From assembly GCF_037113525.1 (NCBI RefSeq), contig NZ_CP146963.1, forward strand, positions 558,001 to 622,000: DNA of 64,000 nt. The letters run 5' to 3'. The position numbers and the translations under genes are program-made. Positions 1-8,255 of this stretch are shown one piece after another (within the stretch, counting starts at the first letter, position 1; each line of letters begins with the position of its first letter). The notes under the pieces are model-generated. The model was not told where the DNA came from. It worked only from the letters and a program-made list of their open reading frames with translations, and searched no databases. This DNA is from Butyrivibrio fibrisolvens. GTDB lineage: Bacteria; Bacillota; Clostridia; Lachnospirales; Lachnospiraceae.

Positions 1-378
1 GCTTCGATCGCAAGATTCACAAGAGCAGAAATGATAGAAGTACTGGGATCAGATTATATGCTGCTGGCTGAGTCTAAGGGACTTTCAGGTAACAAGCTTG
101 TCTTTGCACATGCACTTAGAAATGCCCTTATTCCGATCATTACAGTTCTGGCGCCCCTTGTTGTTGATCTTATGACAGGTTCACTCGTTGTTGAGAAGAT
201 CTTCGCTATTCCTGGGGTTGGTTCGCTACTTGTTAACGCAATCCAGTCTAATGACTATAACGTGGTTATAGCTCTTAGCTTTATATATTCAGCAATGTAC
301 ATTGGCATCATGCTCGTAGTTGATATCCTCTACGGTGTGATCGATCCGAGAATCCGTGTGGCAAAGGAGGGAGACTGA
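1..378 (+). CDS. oppB: Oligopeptide ABC transporter permease OppB (3' part only)
   Basis: The reading frame is open from base 1, so the 5' end lies outside the window. The visible 125 residues are the C-terminal part of an OppB/DppB-type permease of the BPD_transp_1 family. They begin in the cytoplasmic coupling region (ARFTRAEMIEVLGSDYM), continue with the AKGLS-like EAA segment that docks on the ATPases, and carry the last membrane helices. The stop is one base before the oppC start, and the oppC ribosome site (AGGAGGG) lies inside the end of this gene, so the two are translationally coupled. With oppC, oppD and oppF it would import peptides. The substrate-binding protein is not in the window. 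Confidence 0.93.
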   Translation, partial: ASIARFTRAEMIEVLGSDYMLLAESKGLSGNKLVFAHALRNALIPIITVLAPLVVDLMTGSLVVEKIFAIPGVGSLLVNAIQSNDYNVVIALSFIYSAMYIGIMLVVDILYGVIDPRIRVAKEGD

Positions 379-379
379 T

Positions 380-1459
380 ATGTCAGAAGCGGCATTAAAA
401 AAAGAATCTGATATCCGGGTTGTAAAGTCGGATTCCTACATCCCTACGCAGGCGGATTTCAAACTTAAGAAAAAAAGCAGTGATGATTTTGTAGATACAA
501 ACTTTGCATCCCAGAGTTTCTGGAAAGAGGTTGTAGCAAGGTTCTGGCGCAAGAAGAGTGCGGTACTTGGACTTGTTTTTGTACTGGTTATTACCTTCTT
601 TGCATTCGTAGGACCTGTGATGAATGAGTATACCTATTCAGGTCAGAACCTTGAGCTCAAAAATCTCGCGCCCAGAATTCCTATAATCGAGAACACAGGC
701 TTTTTTGACGGACATGAGAATATCAGGACAACATCAGGAACCAAGGTTGTAAACTACTATTTTGAAAAAAAGCTTGCAGATACTTTCTACTGGTTTGGAA
801 GCGATAACTTTGGAAGAGACATCTGGACAAGAACATGGTCAGGTGCTCAGGTTTCACTGATAATCGCAGTTGCGGCAGCTATAATCGACATGATCATAGG
901 AATGAGCTATGGTCTTATCTCAGGATACTTTGGCGGTAAGGTCGATATGGTCCTTCAGAGAATCTTAGAGATTGCCAACGGCATTCCAAGGCTTGTAATA
1001 GTTACGCTTCTCCTTCTTGTATTTAAGCCTGGTATGATCACGATCATCATAGCGCTTATGCTTACTGAGTGGGTTGGAATGAGCAGAATAGCCAGAGCTG
1101 AGATGCTCAAACTCAAAGAGCAGGAATTTGTACTTGCATCAAGAACTCTTGGAGCAGGTAACATGCATATCATTTTTAGTGAAGTTCTTCCTAATATAAT
1201 CGGACCTATCATTACTCAGGTTATGTTCTCAATTCCTACAGCTATTTTTACAGAGGCATTTCTTTCTTTTGTAGGACTTGGTATTCCTGTACCAAGATGT
1301 TCACTGGGATCACTGATCTCTGAAGGATTTAACAGTTTTACTACTCATCCTTATCAGATTATCCCGCCTATCGTTGTAATGGCTCTTCTGATGCTGAGCT
1401 TCAACCTTGTTGCTGACGGACTCAGAGAAGCTCTTGATCCTAAGTTAAAGGAGATGTGA
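380..1459 (+). CDS. oppC: Oligopeptide ABC transporter permease OppC
   Basis: A 359-residue second permease of the Opp/Dpp importer. The start at 380 is chosen because an AGGAGGG site sits about 8 bases upstream; an in-frame ATG at 356 lies inside the oppB end and has no such site. The N-terminus is cytoplasmic and charged, followed by a first helix near residues 60-80 and the long extracytoplasmic loop typical of OppC. A GSDNFGRDIWTR motif precedes the permease core, and the EAA-type loop is near SRIARAEMLKLKEQEFV. The family places it in the cytoplasmic membrane, paired with OppB. It is separated from oppD by 6 bases, consistent with a single operon. Confidence 0.94.
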   Translation: MSEAALKKESDIRVVKSDSYIPTQADFKLKKKSSDDFVDTNFASQSFWKEVVARFWRKKSAVLGLVFVLVITFFAFVGPVMNEYTYSGQNLELKNLAPRIPIIENTGFFDGHENIRTTSGTKVVNYYFEKKLADTFYWFGSDNFGRDIWTRTWSGAQVSLIIAVAAAIIDMIIGMSYGLISGYFGGKVDMVLQRILEIANGIPRLVIVTLLLLVFKPGMITIIIALMLTEWVGMSRIARAEMLKLKEQEFVLASRTLGAGNMHIIFSEVLPNIIGPIITQVMFSIPTAIFTEAFLSFVGLGIPVPRCSLGSLISEGFNSFTTHPYQIIPPIVVMALLMLSFNLVADGLREALDPKLKEM

Positions 1460-1465
1460 CCTGAC

Positions 1466-2602
1466 ATGAGTGAAGATAAGAAAAAAGAAAAAATACTTGA
1501 TGTCAAAGATCTTGACATCACCTTTAAGACAACTGCAGGAGATGTACATGCGATCCGCGGCGTGAATATAGATCTGTACCAGGGTGAGACTGTTGCCATC
1601 GTTGGTGAGTCCGGCTCAGGTAAGTCAGTAACAATGCGTGCTGCAATGGGAATCCTTGCCAAGAATGCTACCGTTAATTCAGGACAGATCATCTACAGAT
1701 ACCGTGATAATAAGGGCGGAATCGACTATAACCCTGATGAGGATAAAACGGCTACGTGGAAGGAAGCTGATATCCTCAAGATGGACAAGAAGTGGATTAG
1801 AAAGCATATCAACGGCCGCAGGATGGCAATGGTATTCCAGGATCCCATGACAAGCCTTGATCCTACCATGACTATAGGCAAGCAGATCATAGAAGGTATG
1901 ATCTGGCACTATAAGATTGATAAGAAGGATGCTCGCAAAAGAGCTATTGAGCTCTTGAAAGAGGTTGGTATAGAAGATGCTGAAAAGAGAATGAAGCAGT
2001 ATCCACACCAGCTTTCAGGCGGTATGAGACAGAGAGTTGTTATTGCAATAGCACTTTCCTGTAATCCAGATCTTCTTATATGCGATGAGCCTACAACAGC
2101 TCTTGACGTTAATATTCAGGCCAAGATCCTTGAGCTTATCAAGAAGGTTCAGAAGGAAAGAGGCATAGCGGTAATCTACATAACACATGACCTTGGCGTT
2201 GTAGCTAAAGTCGCTGATTATGTAAACGTTATGTATGCAGGTAAGATCGTAGAAGTCGGTAATATAAATGAGATATTCTATGATCCCAAGCATCCTTATA
2301 CATGGGGACTTTTGTCAGCCATGCCTGATCTTGGAACAGATGACGACAGACTTTATACGATCCCGGGATCACCTCCAAACCTCCTTCATGAGAAAAATGG
2401 TGATGCTTTTGCTCCAAGAAATGCTTATGCTCTTGAGATTGACGATAAGCTTGAGCCGCCAATGTTCAAGGTAACAGATACTCACTTTGCAGCTACATGG
2501 CTTCTTGATAAGAGAGCTCCAAAGGTTGATATGCCACACGAGCTTAAAGCAAGAATAGAAAGAATGAAAAAGGAGGCACAGGCAAATGGCAGCAAATTAT
2601 AA
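1466..2602 (+). CDS. oppD: Oligopeptide ABC transporter ATPase OppD
   Basis: A 378-residue ATP-binding subunit. It has Walker A GESGSGKS near residue 48, the Q-loop VFQDPMTSLDP, signature LSGGMRQR, Walker B LLICDEPTTALD and the switch histidine in YITHDLGVV. The C-terminal oligopeptide-specific extension (GSPPNLL region) marks OppD/DppD rather than a generic ABC ATPase. An insertion of about 30 residues between Walker A and the Q-loop (RDNKGGIDYNPDEDKT) is longer than in many OppD proteins. It would drive peptide import with OppB/C/F. The end overlaps the oppF start by 17 bases. Confidence 0.95.
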   Translation: MSEDKKKEKILDVKDLDITFKTTAGDVHAIRGVNIDLYQGETVAIVGESGSGKSVTMRAAMGILAKNATVNSGQIIYRYRDNKGGIDYNPDEDKTATWKEADILKMDKKWIRKHINGRRMAMVFQDPMTSLDPTMTIGKQIIEGMIWHYKIDKKDARKRAIELLKEVGIEDAEKRMKQYPHQLSGGMRQRVVIAIALSCNPDLLICDEPTTALDVNIQAKILELIKKVQKERGIAVIYITHDLGVVAKVADYVNVMYAGKIVEVGNINEIFYDPKHPYTWGLLSAMPDLGTDDDRLYTIPGSPPNLLHEKNGDAFAPRNAYALEIDDKLEPPMFKVTDTHFAATWLLDKRAPKVDMPHELKARIERMKKEAQANGSKL

Positions 2603-3521
2603 CGCAGCGCCTCTCCTTGAAGTAGAGGGACTAAGACAGTATTTTCCTGTAAGCAAGACCTATACAGTTAAGGCTGTAGAGAATGTAAGCTTTAAAGTCT
2701 ATCCCGGCGAAACCTACGGACTTGTTGGCGAGTCAGGATCAGGTAAATCTACTATAGGTAGAAGTATAATAAGACTCTATGATCCGACAGAAGGCAAGAT
2801 AAACTTCTGCGGAATGGACATATCAGGAAAGCTAAATGGTAAAACGAAAGAGAATCTAAGGACCCAGATGCAGATGATATTCCAGGATCCCATGGCTTCT
2901 CTTAACCCAAGGAAAAAGATCAAGGATATCATTGGAGAAGCTCTTGATATCCACCATATCTGCAAAACAAAGAGCGAGAGAGATAGAAAGGTTGAAGCCA
3001 TACTTGAAAAGGTAGGACTTGCCAAGGAGCATGCAGACCGTTATCCGCACCAGTTCTCAGGCGGACAAAGACAGCGTGTCGGCATTGCAAGAGCCCTTAT
3101 CTTAAATCCAAAGCTTGTAATAGCAGATGAATGTATCTCAGCACTCGACGTTTCTATTCAGGCGCAGGTTGTAAACCTTATGAAGGATATCCAGGAAGAG
3201 CTAGGGACAGCGTATCTGTTCATAGCTCATGACCTTTCCATGGTCAAGTATATCTCTGACAGGATCGGAGTACTTCACCTTGGTCACCTCTTGGAAACAG
3301 GGACAACAGATGAGATCTTTAGTAATCCGGTTCATCCGTATACAAAAAGCCTTCTGTCTGCGATACCAATCCCTAACCCTGAGCTTGAGAAAAACCGCGA
3401 AGCAATAAACTACGATTACAAGACTTCAGGTATAGACTACAACAAGGGTACAGAGCATCTTGTGAGCGGCACTCACTTTGTAAAGTGCACGGACAAGGAG
3501 TTTGAAGACTGGACCAAGTGA
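2586..3521 (+). CDS. oppF: Oligopeptide ABC transporter ATPase OppF
   Basis: A 311-residue second ATPase of the Opp importer. It has Walker A GESGSGKST, Q-loop IFQDPMASLNPRKK, signature FSGGQRQRVG, Walker B LVIADECISALD (a Cys-Ile in place of the usual Pro-Val or Pro-Thr) and switch His in FIAHDLSMV. The SALDVSIQAQV segment after Walker B is typical of OppF. It is last in the operon, and a strong hairpin terminator follows about 40 bases after the stop. The ribosome site AAGGAGG lies within the end of oppD. The family is well established; whether the system prefers oligo- or dipeptides cannot be read from the sequence. Confidence 0.95.
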   Translation: MAANYNAAPLLEVEGLRQYFPVSKTYTVKAVENVSFKVYPGETYGLVGESGSGKSTIGRSIIRLYDPTEGKINFCGMDISGKLNGKTKENLRTQMQMIFQDPMASLNPRKKIKDIIGEALDIHHICKTKSERDRKVEAILEKVGLAKEHADRYPHQFSGGQRQRVGIARALILNPKLVIADECISALDVSIQAQVVNLMKDIQEELGTAYLFIAHDLSMVKYISDRIGVLHLGHLLETGTTDEIFSNPVHPYTKSLLSAIPIPNPELEKNREAINYDYKTSGIDYNKGTEHLVSGTHFVKCTDKEFEDWTK

Positions 3522-3560
3522 TAGGGCTTATGGGTACCTGATTTTAATGAACACTTATTT

Positions 3561-3598
3561 TTGTACGCAGTATCGGGCTGCGTACAAAAATTATTGTT
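3561..3598 (+). terminator. Intrinsic terminator of opp operon
   Basis: A 10-bp perfect stem (TTGTACGCAG / CTGCGTACAA) with a 7-base loop, followed by an A/T-rich tract ending in TTGTTTTTT. It lies 40 bases after oppF. Confidence 0.8.
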
Positions 3599-3614
3599 TT
3601 TTAAGAAAAAATGC

Positions 3615-3644
3615 TTGACACTACAGATAGTGTTATTGTATTAT
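3615..3644 (+). promoter_or_regulatory. Sigma-A-type promoter upstream of structured region and tRNA
   Basis: A consensus -35 TTGACA at 3615-3620, an 18-base spacer and a -10 TATTAT at 3639-3644. Transcription would begin near 3651, over 200 bases before the tRNA. A second TATAAT at 3850-3855 sits just before the tRNA but has no clear -35, so the first promoter may serve another RNA. Confidence 0.6.
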
Positions 3645-3650
3645 TCATAA

Positions 3651-3830
3651 TGCTGTTGAGATGGATGTTTTTTGAATAGTATTTTTGTTTGATTTATTGA
3701 TGACTCACAGCAAAACCGAAAGGATTTCAAAGCGGGCTTCATGTACTTCGGATGATTTACAGTCGCACTGCAGCACCATTTATATTGTTCCACCCATTCA
3801 GTGCAGTATCCTTTCGTTTATATATAACCA
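3651..3830 (+). ncRNA. Candidate structured RNA (unidentified)
   Basis: No open frame with a ribosome site is seen here, yet it follows a consensus promoter and contains nested complementarity. CGAAAGGAT (3717-3725) pairs with ATCCTTTCG (3808-3816), and directly inside it ACTGCA (3767-3772) pairs with TGCAGT (3802-3807). An alternative inner pairing is GCACTG (3765-3770) with CAGTGC (3799-3804). The outer helix encloses about 80 bases. I do not recognise a family; it lacks the SRP RNA tetraloop motif. It could be a small RNA or a processed leader of the tRNA transcript. Confidence 0.35.
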
Positions 3831-3863
3831 TTAGCGCTCTTTAGAGAGTATAATATATATTAT

Positions 3864-3937
3864 CGAGGCGTGGCTCAGTTTGGTAGAGCGCTGCGTTCGG
3901 GACGCAGAGGCCGCAAGTTCGAATCTTGTCGCCTCGA
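3864..3937 (+). tRNA. tRNA-Pro (anticodon CGG)
   Basis: The acceptor stem CGAGGCG (3864-3870) pairs with CGCCTCG (3930-3936), followed by discriminator A. The D-arm contains TGGCTCAGTTTGGTAGAGC, the anticodon stem is CTGCG/CGCAG with loop TTCGGGA giving anticodon CGG (proline, codon CCG), and the T-arm carries the GTTCGAATC motif. The 3' CCA is not encoded (ACTA follows). A strong hairpin terminator begins 6 bases downstream. Confidence 0.95.
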
Positions 3938-3942
3938 CTACA

Positions 3943-3981
3943 AAAAATCAGGTTTTGCATTTATGCAAAACCTGATTTTTG
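3943..3981 (+). terminator. Intrinsic terminator after tRNA-Pro
   Basis: A perfect stem AAAATCAGGTTTTGCAT pairs with ATGCAAAACCTGATTTT with a 2-base loop and a T-run, directly after the tRNA. Confidence 0.9.
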
Positions 3982-4218
3982 TGTAATTGTTTCTTGAAAC
4001 TTTGAATATGAAAGTTTCATGCAGGGAAGTATAAAAATATACTAATTGTATATATTAAAATAAATAAATAATATTTGTCAAGTTTTGCTTAACAAAAATA
4101 CATGTTTGTAAAACTGTAGATATATTCAGCGTTACAGCTATCTTTTTGTGCATTTTATTCAAATAATTATTTCGTATTTGTGAAAAATATTTAATTTGTC
4201 AAGGGGTATATTACAACA

Positions 4219-4345
4219 ATCGCAATAATTGTAAACAAAGTCGCAATTATTGGGAAGTGCGCAACTGTGATAATTGCTAGAATGAGGGTGCTCGAGCACA
4301 GAAAACTTAATATTGTTCCAGGGGGTTGAGCGCTCAGGTTGGCGC
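4219..4345 (+). promoter_or_regulatory. Upstream control region of the xylanase gene
   Basis: The 440-base AT-rich gap before the xylanase contains repeated half-sites. CAATAATTG (4223-4231) and its reverse complement CAATTATTG (4244-4252) face each other across 12 bases, and a related ATAATTG lies near 4271. Further down, GTGCTCGAGCAC (4288-4299) is a perfect 12-bp palindrome, followed by GAGCGCTC near 4328. Such dyads are typical operators, but I cannot assign a regulator or an exact promoter. Confidence 0.4.
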
Positions 4346-4423
4346 TTTGGGAGAAGAAGGTGTATCAGAAATAAATATTTTTTATTGTTCTGGTATTAAT
4401 GACAAAAGAAGGGGAAAACACAA

Positions 4424-6481
4424 ATGACAAAATCAATGAAAAAGTGTTACAGCGTTGTCGCTAAGATAATGCTTATGCTTGTTCTTGTATGTGCGATCGG
4501 TCTTACATGCAACGTTGATGCAAGCGCAGCAGGCGAAACACTTCTTAACACCTACGGTACTACTTACGGTTATTCAGGAACATGTATCAATCTTTATCAG
4601 CTTAGAGATGCAAATACTCTTGCAACTCTCAAGAAAGATTACAACAGTATCACTCTTGAGAATGAGATGAAGCCTGATGCACTTCTTGGAAGCTCAGCAA
4701 GACTTATCTCAGTTTCTCAGGCTAAGAATCAGGGCTATTACATCCCGGATAATTACAAAGAACAATATGTACCTCAGATCAACTTCAACACAGTAGATGA
4801 AGTTATGAAGATCTGTTATCAGAATGGTCTTAAGATGAGAGCACATACTCTTGTATGGCACTCACAGACTCCTTCATGGTTCTTCAGAAACGGATTCAAT
4901 GGCGGTAGCGGATTTGTTAACACATCAACAATGGATGCTCGTCTTGAGATGTACGTTAAGACTGTTATGAACCATGTATACACAAGCCAGTACGGCAGTG
5001 TTGTATATGCATGGGACGTTGCTAACGAGATCCTTCATGCACAGAACTCAGGATGGGAAGCTGTTTATGGAAGCAACAAGACTAACGCTTCTTATGTAAA
5101 GAAAGCATTCAATTATGCTTACGAGACACTTGAGTACTTCAAACTTACAGATTCAGTAAAACTTTTCTATAACGATTACAATACATACATGGAAGTTAAT
5201 GATGTAATCACACTTGTTAATTACATCAACCAGGGCAAGAAGGTTTGCGCAGGTGTAGGTATGCAGTCACACCTTGGCACAAACTTCCCTTCAGTAGATT
5301 ACTACACAACAGCTCTTAAGTCTTTTGTAAATGCAGGATTTGAAGTTCAGATCACAGAGCTTGATATCACAAACAAGGGTGATACAGATCTTGCAAACTA
5401 TGCATACAGCCTTTTCAAGAACATCAACTCTATCAAGAAGAGTGGTGGAAAGATCACAGGTGTAACATGGTGGGGACTTTCAGATCAGACAACATGGATC
5501 AGCAATGCAGCTCCACTTCTTTTCAGAACACCAGGTAATGCTAAGCCTGCATACTCAAAGGTAATCCAGGCTTATACAGAAGTATTTGGTCAGGGATCAA
5601 CAGGCGGTTCAACAGGTGGTTCTACTGGCGGATCAACAGGCACAACAACAAATCCTAACCAGACAGCACACATTGATGATGGCTGGTACTACATCAAGAA
5701 CACACTTTCACAGAAGTACCTTACAGTTGATGCAGATAATGCAGATGGCTGGAAGAATGTTGTTATCAAGTCCGGTTCAGGAGTTGATGCTCAGAAGTGG
5801 TATGTTACTAATACATCAGACGGATACATCACACTTACAAATAAGCTTGGCAATGTAATGCTTGATGTTGCTAACGGCGAGACAGATGACGGCACAAATG
5901 TAGGTATCTACAGTGCATACGGCGGAACAGCTCAGCAGTTCGTAGTTAAGGCTACAGGCACAAACGGCGTTTACACAATCGGAACAAAGTGTACAAGCGC
6001 TGCAAAGTATCTCGATGTTTATGAGAAGAAGACAGCTGATGGAACAAATGTTTGCCAGTGGTCATACAATGGCGGAACAAACCAGCAGTGGGTATTCGAG
6101 AAAGTAAATAACGACAGCTCTTCTTCAACACAGACACCTGAAGAGTCAGGTTCAACAGAAACTCCTGTTGAAACTCCAGATCCTCAGCCTGAAGCTACAG
6201 GACTTAGCGTTTCCTATTCAATCAATAACTGGGGCAGCGGATATCAGGTTAGCTTCAAAGTAAGCAACACAGGTAGCACAGTTAATACATGGACAGTAAA
6301 AGTTAAGAAGAGCGATGTTACAATTTCAGCAAGCTGGAATGTTAACATCGACGAGCAGGGCGATTACTATGTGATCACTCCTGTAGAATGGAACTCTACA
6401 ATTGCAACAGGACAGAGCGTTGAATTTGGAGTTCAGGGCAATGGTTCAATTGGAGAAACAATTGAATGTTCTGTTAACTAA
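4424..6481 (+). CDS. Secreted modular xylanase: GH10 + ricin-type CBM13 + CBM2
   Basis: A 685-residue endo-1,4-beta-xylanase. A signal peptide spans residues 1-36 (cleavage near ASA-AG). The GH10 catalytic domain covers roughly 37-388, with the ENEMKP substrate motif, acid/base E202 in WDVANE and nucleophile E312 in ITELDIT. A GGSTGGSTGGSTG linker leads to a ricin-type beta-trefoil (about 415-560, repeated QxW motifs: AQKWYV, AQQFVV, NQQWVF), likely a CBM13. A Ser/Thr/Pro linker (563-590) precedes a C-terminal CBM2-like cellulose-binding module (about 592-685) with conserved Trp residues (NNWGSG, WTVKV, WNSTIATGQSVEFG). No sortase or dockerin signal is seen, so it is probably released. Ribosome site AGAAGGGG lies just upstream. 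It is monocistronic, with a terminator following. Confidence 0.93.
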   Translation: MTKSMKKCYSVVAKIMLMLVLVCAIGLTCNVDASAAGETLLNTYGTTYGYSGTCINLYQLRDANTLATLKKDYNSITLENEMKPDALLGSSARLISVSQAKNQGYYIPDNYKEQYVPQINFNTVDEVMKICYQNGLKMRAHTLVWHSQTPSWFFRNGFNGGSGFVNTSTMDARLEMYVKTVMNHVYTSQYGSVVYAWDVANEILHAQNSGWEAVYGSNKTNASYVKKAFNYAYETLEYFKLTDSVKLFYNDYNTYMEVNDVITLVNYINQGKKVCAGVGMQSHLGTNFPSVDYYTTALKSFVNAGFEVQITELDITNKGDTDLANYAYSLFKNINSIKKSGGKITGVTWWGLSDQTTWISNAAPLLFRTPGNAKPAYSKVIQAYTEVFGQGSTGGSTGGSTGGSTGTTTNPNQTAHIDDGWYYIKNTLSQKYLTVDADNADGWKNVVIKSGSGVDAQKWYVTNTSDGYITLTNKLGNVMLDVANGETDDGTNVGIYSAYGGTAQQFVVKATGTNGVYTIGTKCTSAAKYLDVYEKKTADGTNVCQWSYNGGTNQQWVFEKVNNDSSSSTQTPEESGSTETPVETPDPQPEATGLSVSYSINNWGSGYQVSFKVSNTGSTVNTWTVKVKKSDVTISASWNVNIDEQGDYYVITPVEWNSTIATGQSVEFGVQGNGSIGETIECSVN

Positions 6482-6524
6482 GCATTTTTAGATTATTACC
6501 TTCCTCATAAGTTAACAATCACAC

Positions 6525-6556
6525 GCCAGTGCTGCAGTGTCAGCACTGGCTTTTTA
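6525..6556 (+). terminator. Intrinsic terminator of xylanase gene
   Basis: A perfect 10-bp GC-rich stem GCCAGTGCTG / CAGCACTGGC with a 6-base loop, followed by TTTTT. Confidence 0.9.
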
Positions 6557-6737
6557 AAATTAATGCATTTTTCCACTTTATATTAAGATCAAACAGGCCC
6601 CAGCGAGGACGCGGGTTTACGAAAGCTGTTTATCCGATAAATATGTTTATTTATCCGAAACACTGTTATTTCAATGCTTTTTGCTTTATCATTTGAATCG
6701 TTTGAAAAAGGATTTTTTAATAGAAAGAGATGATGAT

Positions 6738-7943
6738 ATGATACTGTCCTGTAAAAATTGTGGAGCAAGAATTAAATATGATCCAAGAAGTAATCGCCTG
6801 CAGTGTGAGTACTGCGATAGCTCTTTTGACATAAGTGAATATCAGGTTAAAGTCGGGTACCACGAGGAAGGGCCTGTTTTAGAGAGCGAAGTATATGGCG
6901 GTCAGGATGATATGGAGTGCCAGATCTATAGATGCAGTGCCTGCGGAGCAGAGATATCTGTTAATAGTGTAGAAGCTTCAACCTTCTGTGTATATTGCGG
7001 AAGCCCTAACGTTGTATTCTCACGTATTGCTAAGGTTAAAAGACCTAAAAAGATCCTTCCTTTTATGATCACCAAGCAGCAGGCTGAGATGCTTATTCGT
7101 AAGAGACTTAATTCCGGATTCTTTATTCCTAATGAGATCAAGAACTTTCATGCAGAACTGATCAGAGGAATCTATGTTCCCTACTATATTACAAACGTAG
7201 CTTACAGAGATTCTATGGTTGTTAAATCAAGAATAAAAAGCGGAAAAAGTAGTTATTCGATCTATTCTCTCAGGAGTGGATATTGCATATTTGACCGCAT
7301 GACAACAGACGCTTCACGTAAGCTTAGCGATGATACAAGTGTAAAACTAGAACCTTATAACATGGTAAGCCTTAGAGATTTTAATGAGGGTTATCTTACA
7401 GGCTTTTACTCAGATATATCTGACGTTGAGCCAATAGAAGCTTGTAATACAGCAACAGCAAGATCCAAAGAGCTGTTTAATGCAGCTGTGTTAGATACAG
7501 TTAAAGGTTCAAGCAAGGAGATCATAAATCAGAATCCTGAATTTGTTGTTAACACAGAACCAATGAAAGCAATGCTTCCAGCATGGTTTTTGACCTTCAG
7601 ATATAAAGACAGACCATATACAATTCTTGTTAATGGCCAGACAGGTAAGGTTGTTGGAGGCGTTCCGTGGAACAAAGAGCTTTTTATAGGAGTTGTGCTG
7701 GTACTTGGTATTATAATCACTCTTATAGCAATGGCTCTCTTGGGAGCTTTACTTCTTAATTCAGGTGGACATAGCAGTAGCAGTAATCAAAGTACTGGAA
7801 GGCTTATTGCAGCTATAGTTGTTGGTAGCTTTTGTGCACTGGGTGCAGGAATAACAAAACTTAAGACAGTTCTTAAGTCAATAAGACTTACATCTGAGTC
7901 AAGTCTTACAGGCTATGTAAGTAAGAGACAAAATGGAGGTTGA
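6738..7943 (+). CDS. Double zinc-ribbon membrane protein, function unknown
   Basis: A 401-residue protein. The ATG at 6738 is preferred over the upstream in-frame ATG at 6681 because it places the first zinc ribbon at the N-terminus, as in related proteins. Two treble-clef or TFIIB-like ribbons are visible: C5/C8 with C23/C26, and C66/C69 with C84/C87. The middle portion (about 95-300) resembles a soluble domain with no recognisable catalytic motif. Two hydrophobic segments near 311-337 and 355-375 suggest membrane anchoring close to the C-terminus. The next small gene overlaps or abuts its stop. Its role is unknown; similar proteins in Firmicutes are usually annotated only as zinc-ribbon proteins. 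Confidence 0.75.
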   Translation: MILSCKNCGARIKYDPRSNRLQCEYCDSSFDISEYQVKVGYHEEGPVLESEVYGGQDDMECQIYRCSACGAEISVNSVEASTFCVYCGSPNVVFSRIAKVKRPKKILPFMITKQQAEMLIRKRLNSGFFIPNEIKNFHAELIRGIYVPYYITNVAYRDSMVVKSRIKSGKSSYSIYSLRSGYCIFDRMTTDASRKLSDDTSVKLEPYNMVSLRDFNEGYLTGFYSDISDVEPIEACNTATARSKELFNAAVLDTVKGSSKEIINQNPEFVVNTEPMKAMLPAWFLTFRYKDRPYTILVNGQTGKVVGGVPWNKELFIGVVLVLGIIITLIAMALLGALLLNSGGHSSSSNQSTGRLIAAIVVGSFCALGAGITKLKTVLKSIRLTSESSLTGYVSKRQNGG

Positions 7944-7948
7944 TAGAT

Positions 7949-8176
7949 ATGGAAGTATTCGTGTTTATATTAAGTCTCATAGTAGGAGTTGGCTTTTCTT
8001 TATTTATTTCAGCATATATGCTTGATAAGTCCAATAACATGGGTGATTTCACAGGCAATGTGGATTCTTTATCCTGTACAGGAATAGTATTTACTAATAA
8101 ACAGGACAGAGTAAATAAGAAAACTCCAATAGATTACTATTATCCGGGATGTCCGTTCAGGATCAACGGAAGATAA
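7949..8176 (+). CDS. Small single-pass membrane protein, function unknown
   Basis: A 75-residue protein starting at the ATG with GGAGG nine bases upstream, inside the end of the preceding zinc-ribbon gene. One N-terminal transmembrane helix spans roughly residues 3-24 (VFVFILSLIVGVGFSLFI), followed by a polar tail ending in PGCPFRINGR. I do not recognise it. The short soluble remainder may be complete or the remnant of a longer domain; nothing in the downstream 80 bases continues it in another frame clearly. It is probably co-transcribed with the zinc-ribbon gene. Confidence 0.6.
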   Translation: MEVFVFILSLIVGVGFSLFISAYMLDKSNNMGDFTGNVDSLSCTGIVFTNKQDRVNKKTPIDYYYPGCPFRINGR

Positions 8177-8209
8177 TAGGATCAGGAAAAAATGATCAGG
8201 AAATAATAA

Positions 8210-8248
8210 GGCACCTTGGGATAAGAAATATCCTAAGGTGCCATTTTC
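8210..8248. terminator. Bidirectional terminator between convergent genes
   Basis: Stem GGCACCTT-G-GGATA pairs with TATCC-T-AAGGTGCC, with T-rich sequence after it on the plus strand and A-rich sequence before it. It sits between convergently transcribed genes. Confidence 0.85.
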
Positions 8249-8255
8249 TTTTAAA

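Noticed and set aside
955..1212. Antisense frame inside oppC
   Set aside because: Shadow of a well-conserved coding region with no start signal.
5586..5660. Short tandem GGSTGG-coding repeat in the xylanase linker
   Set aside because: Ordinary linker between domains; not a separate repeat feature.
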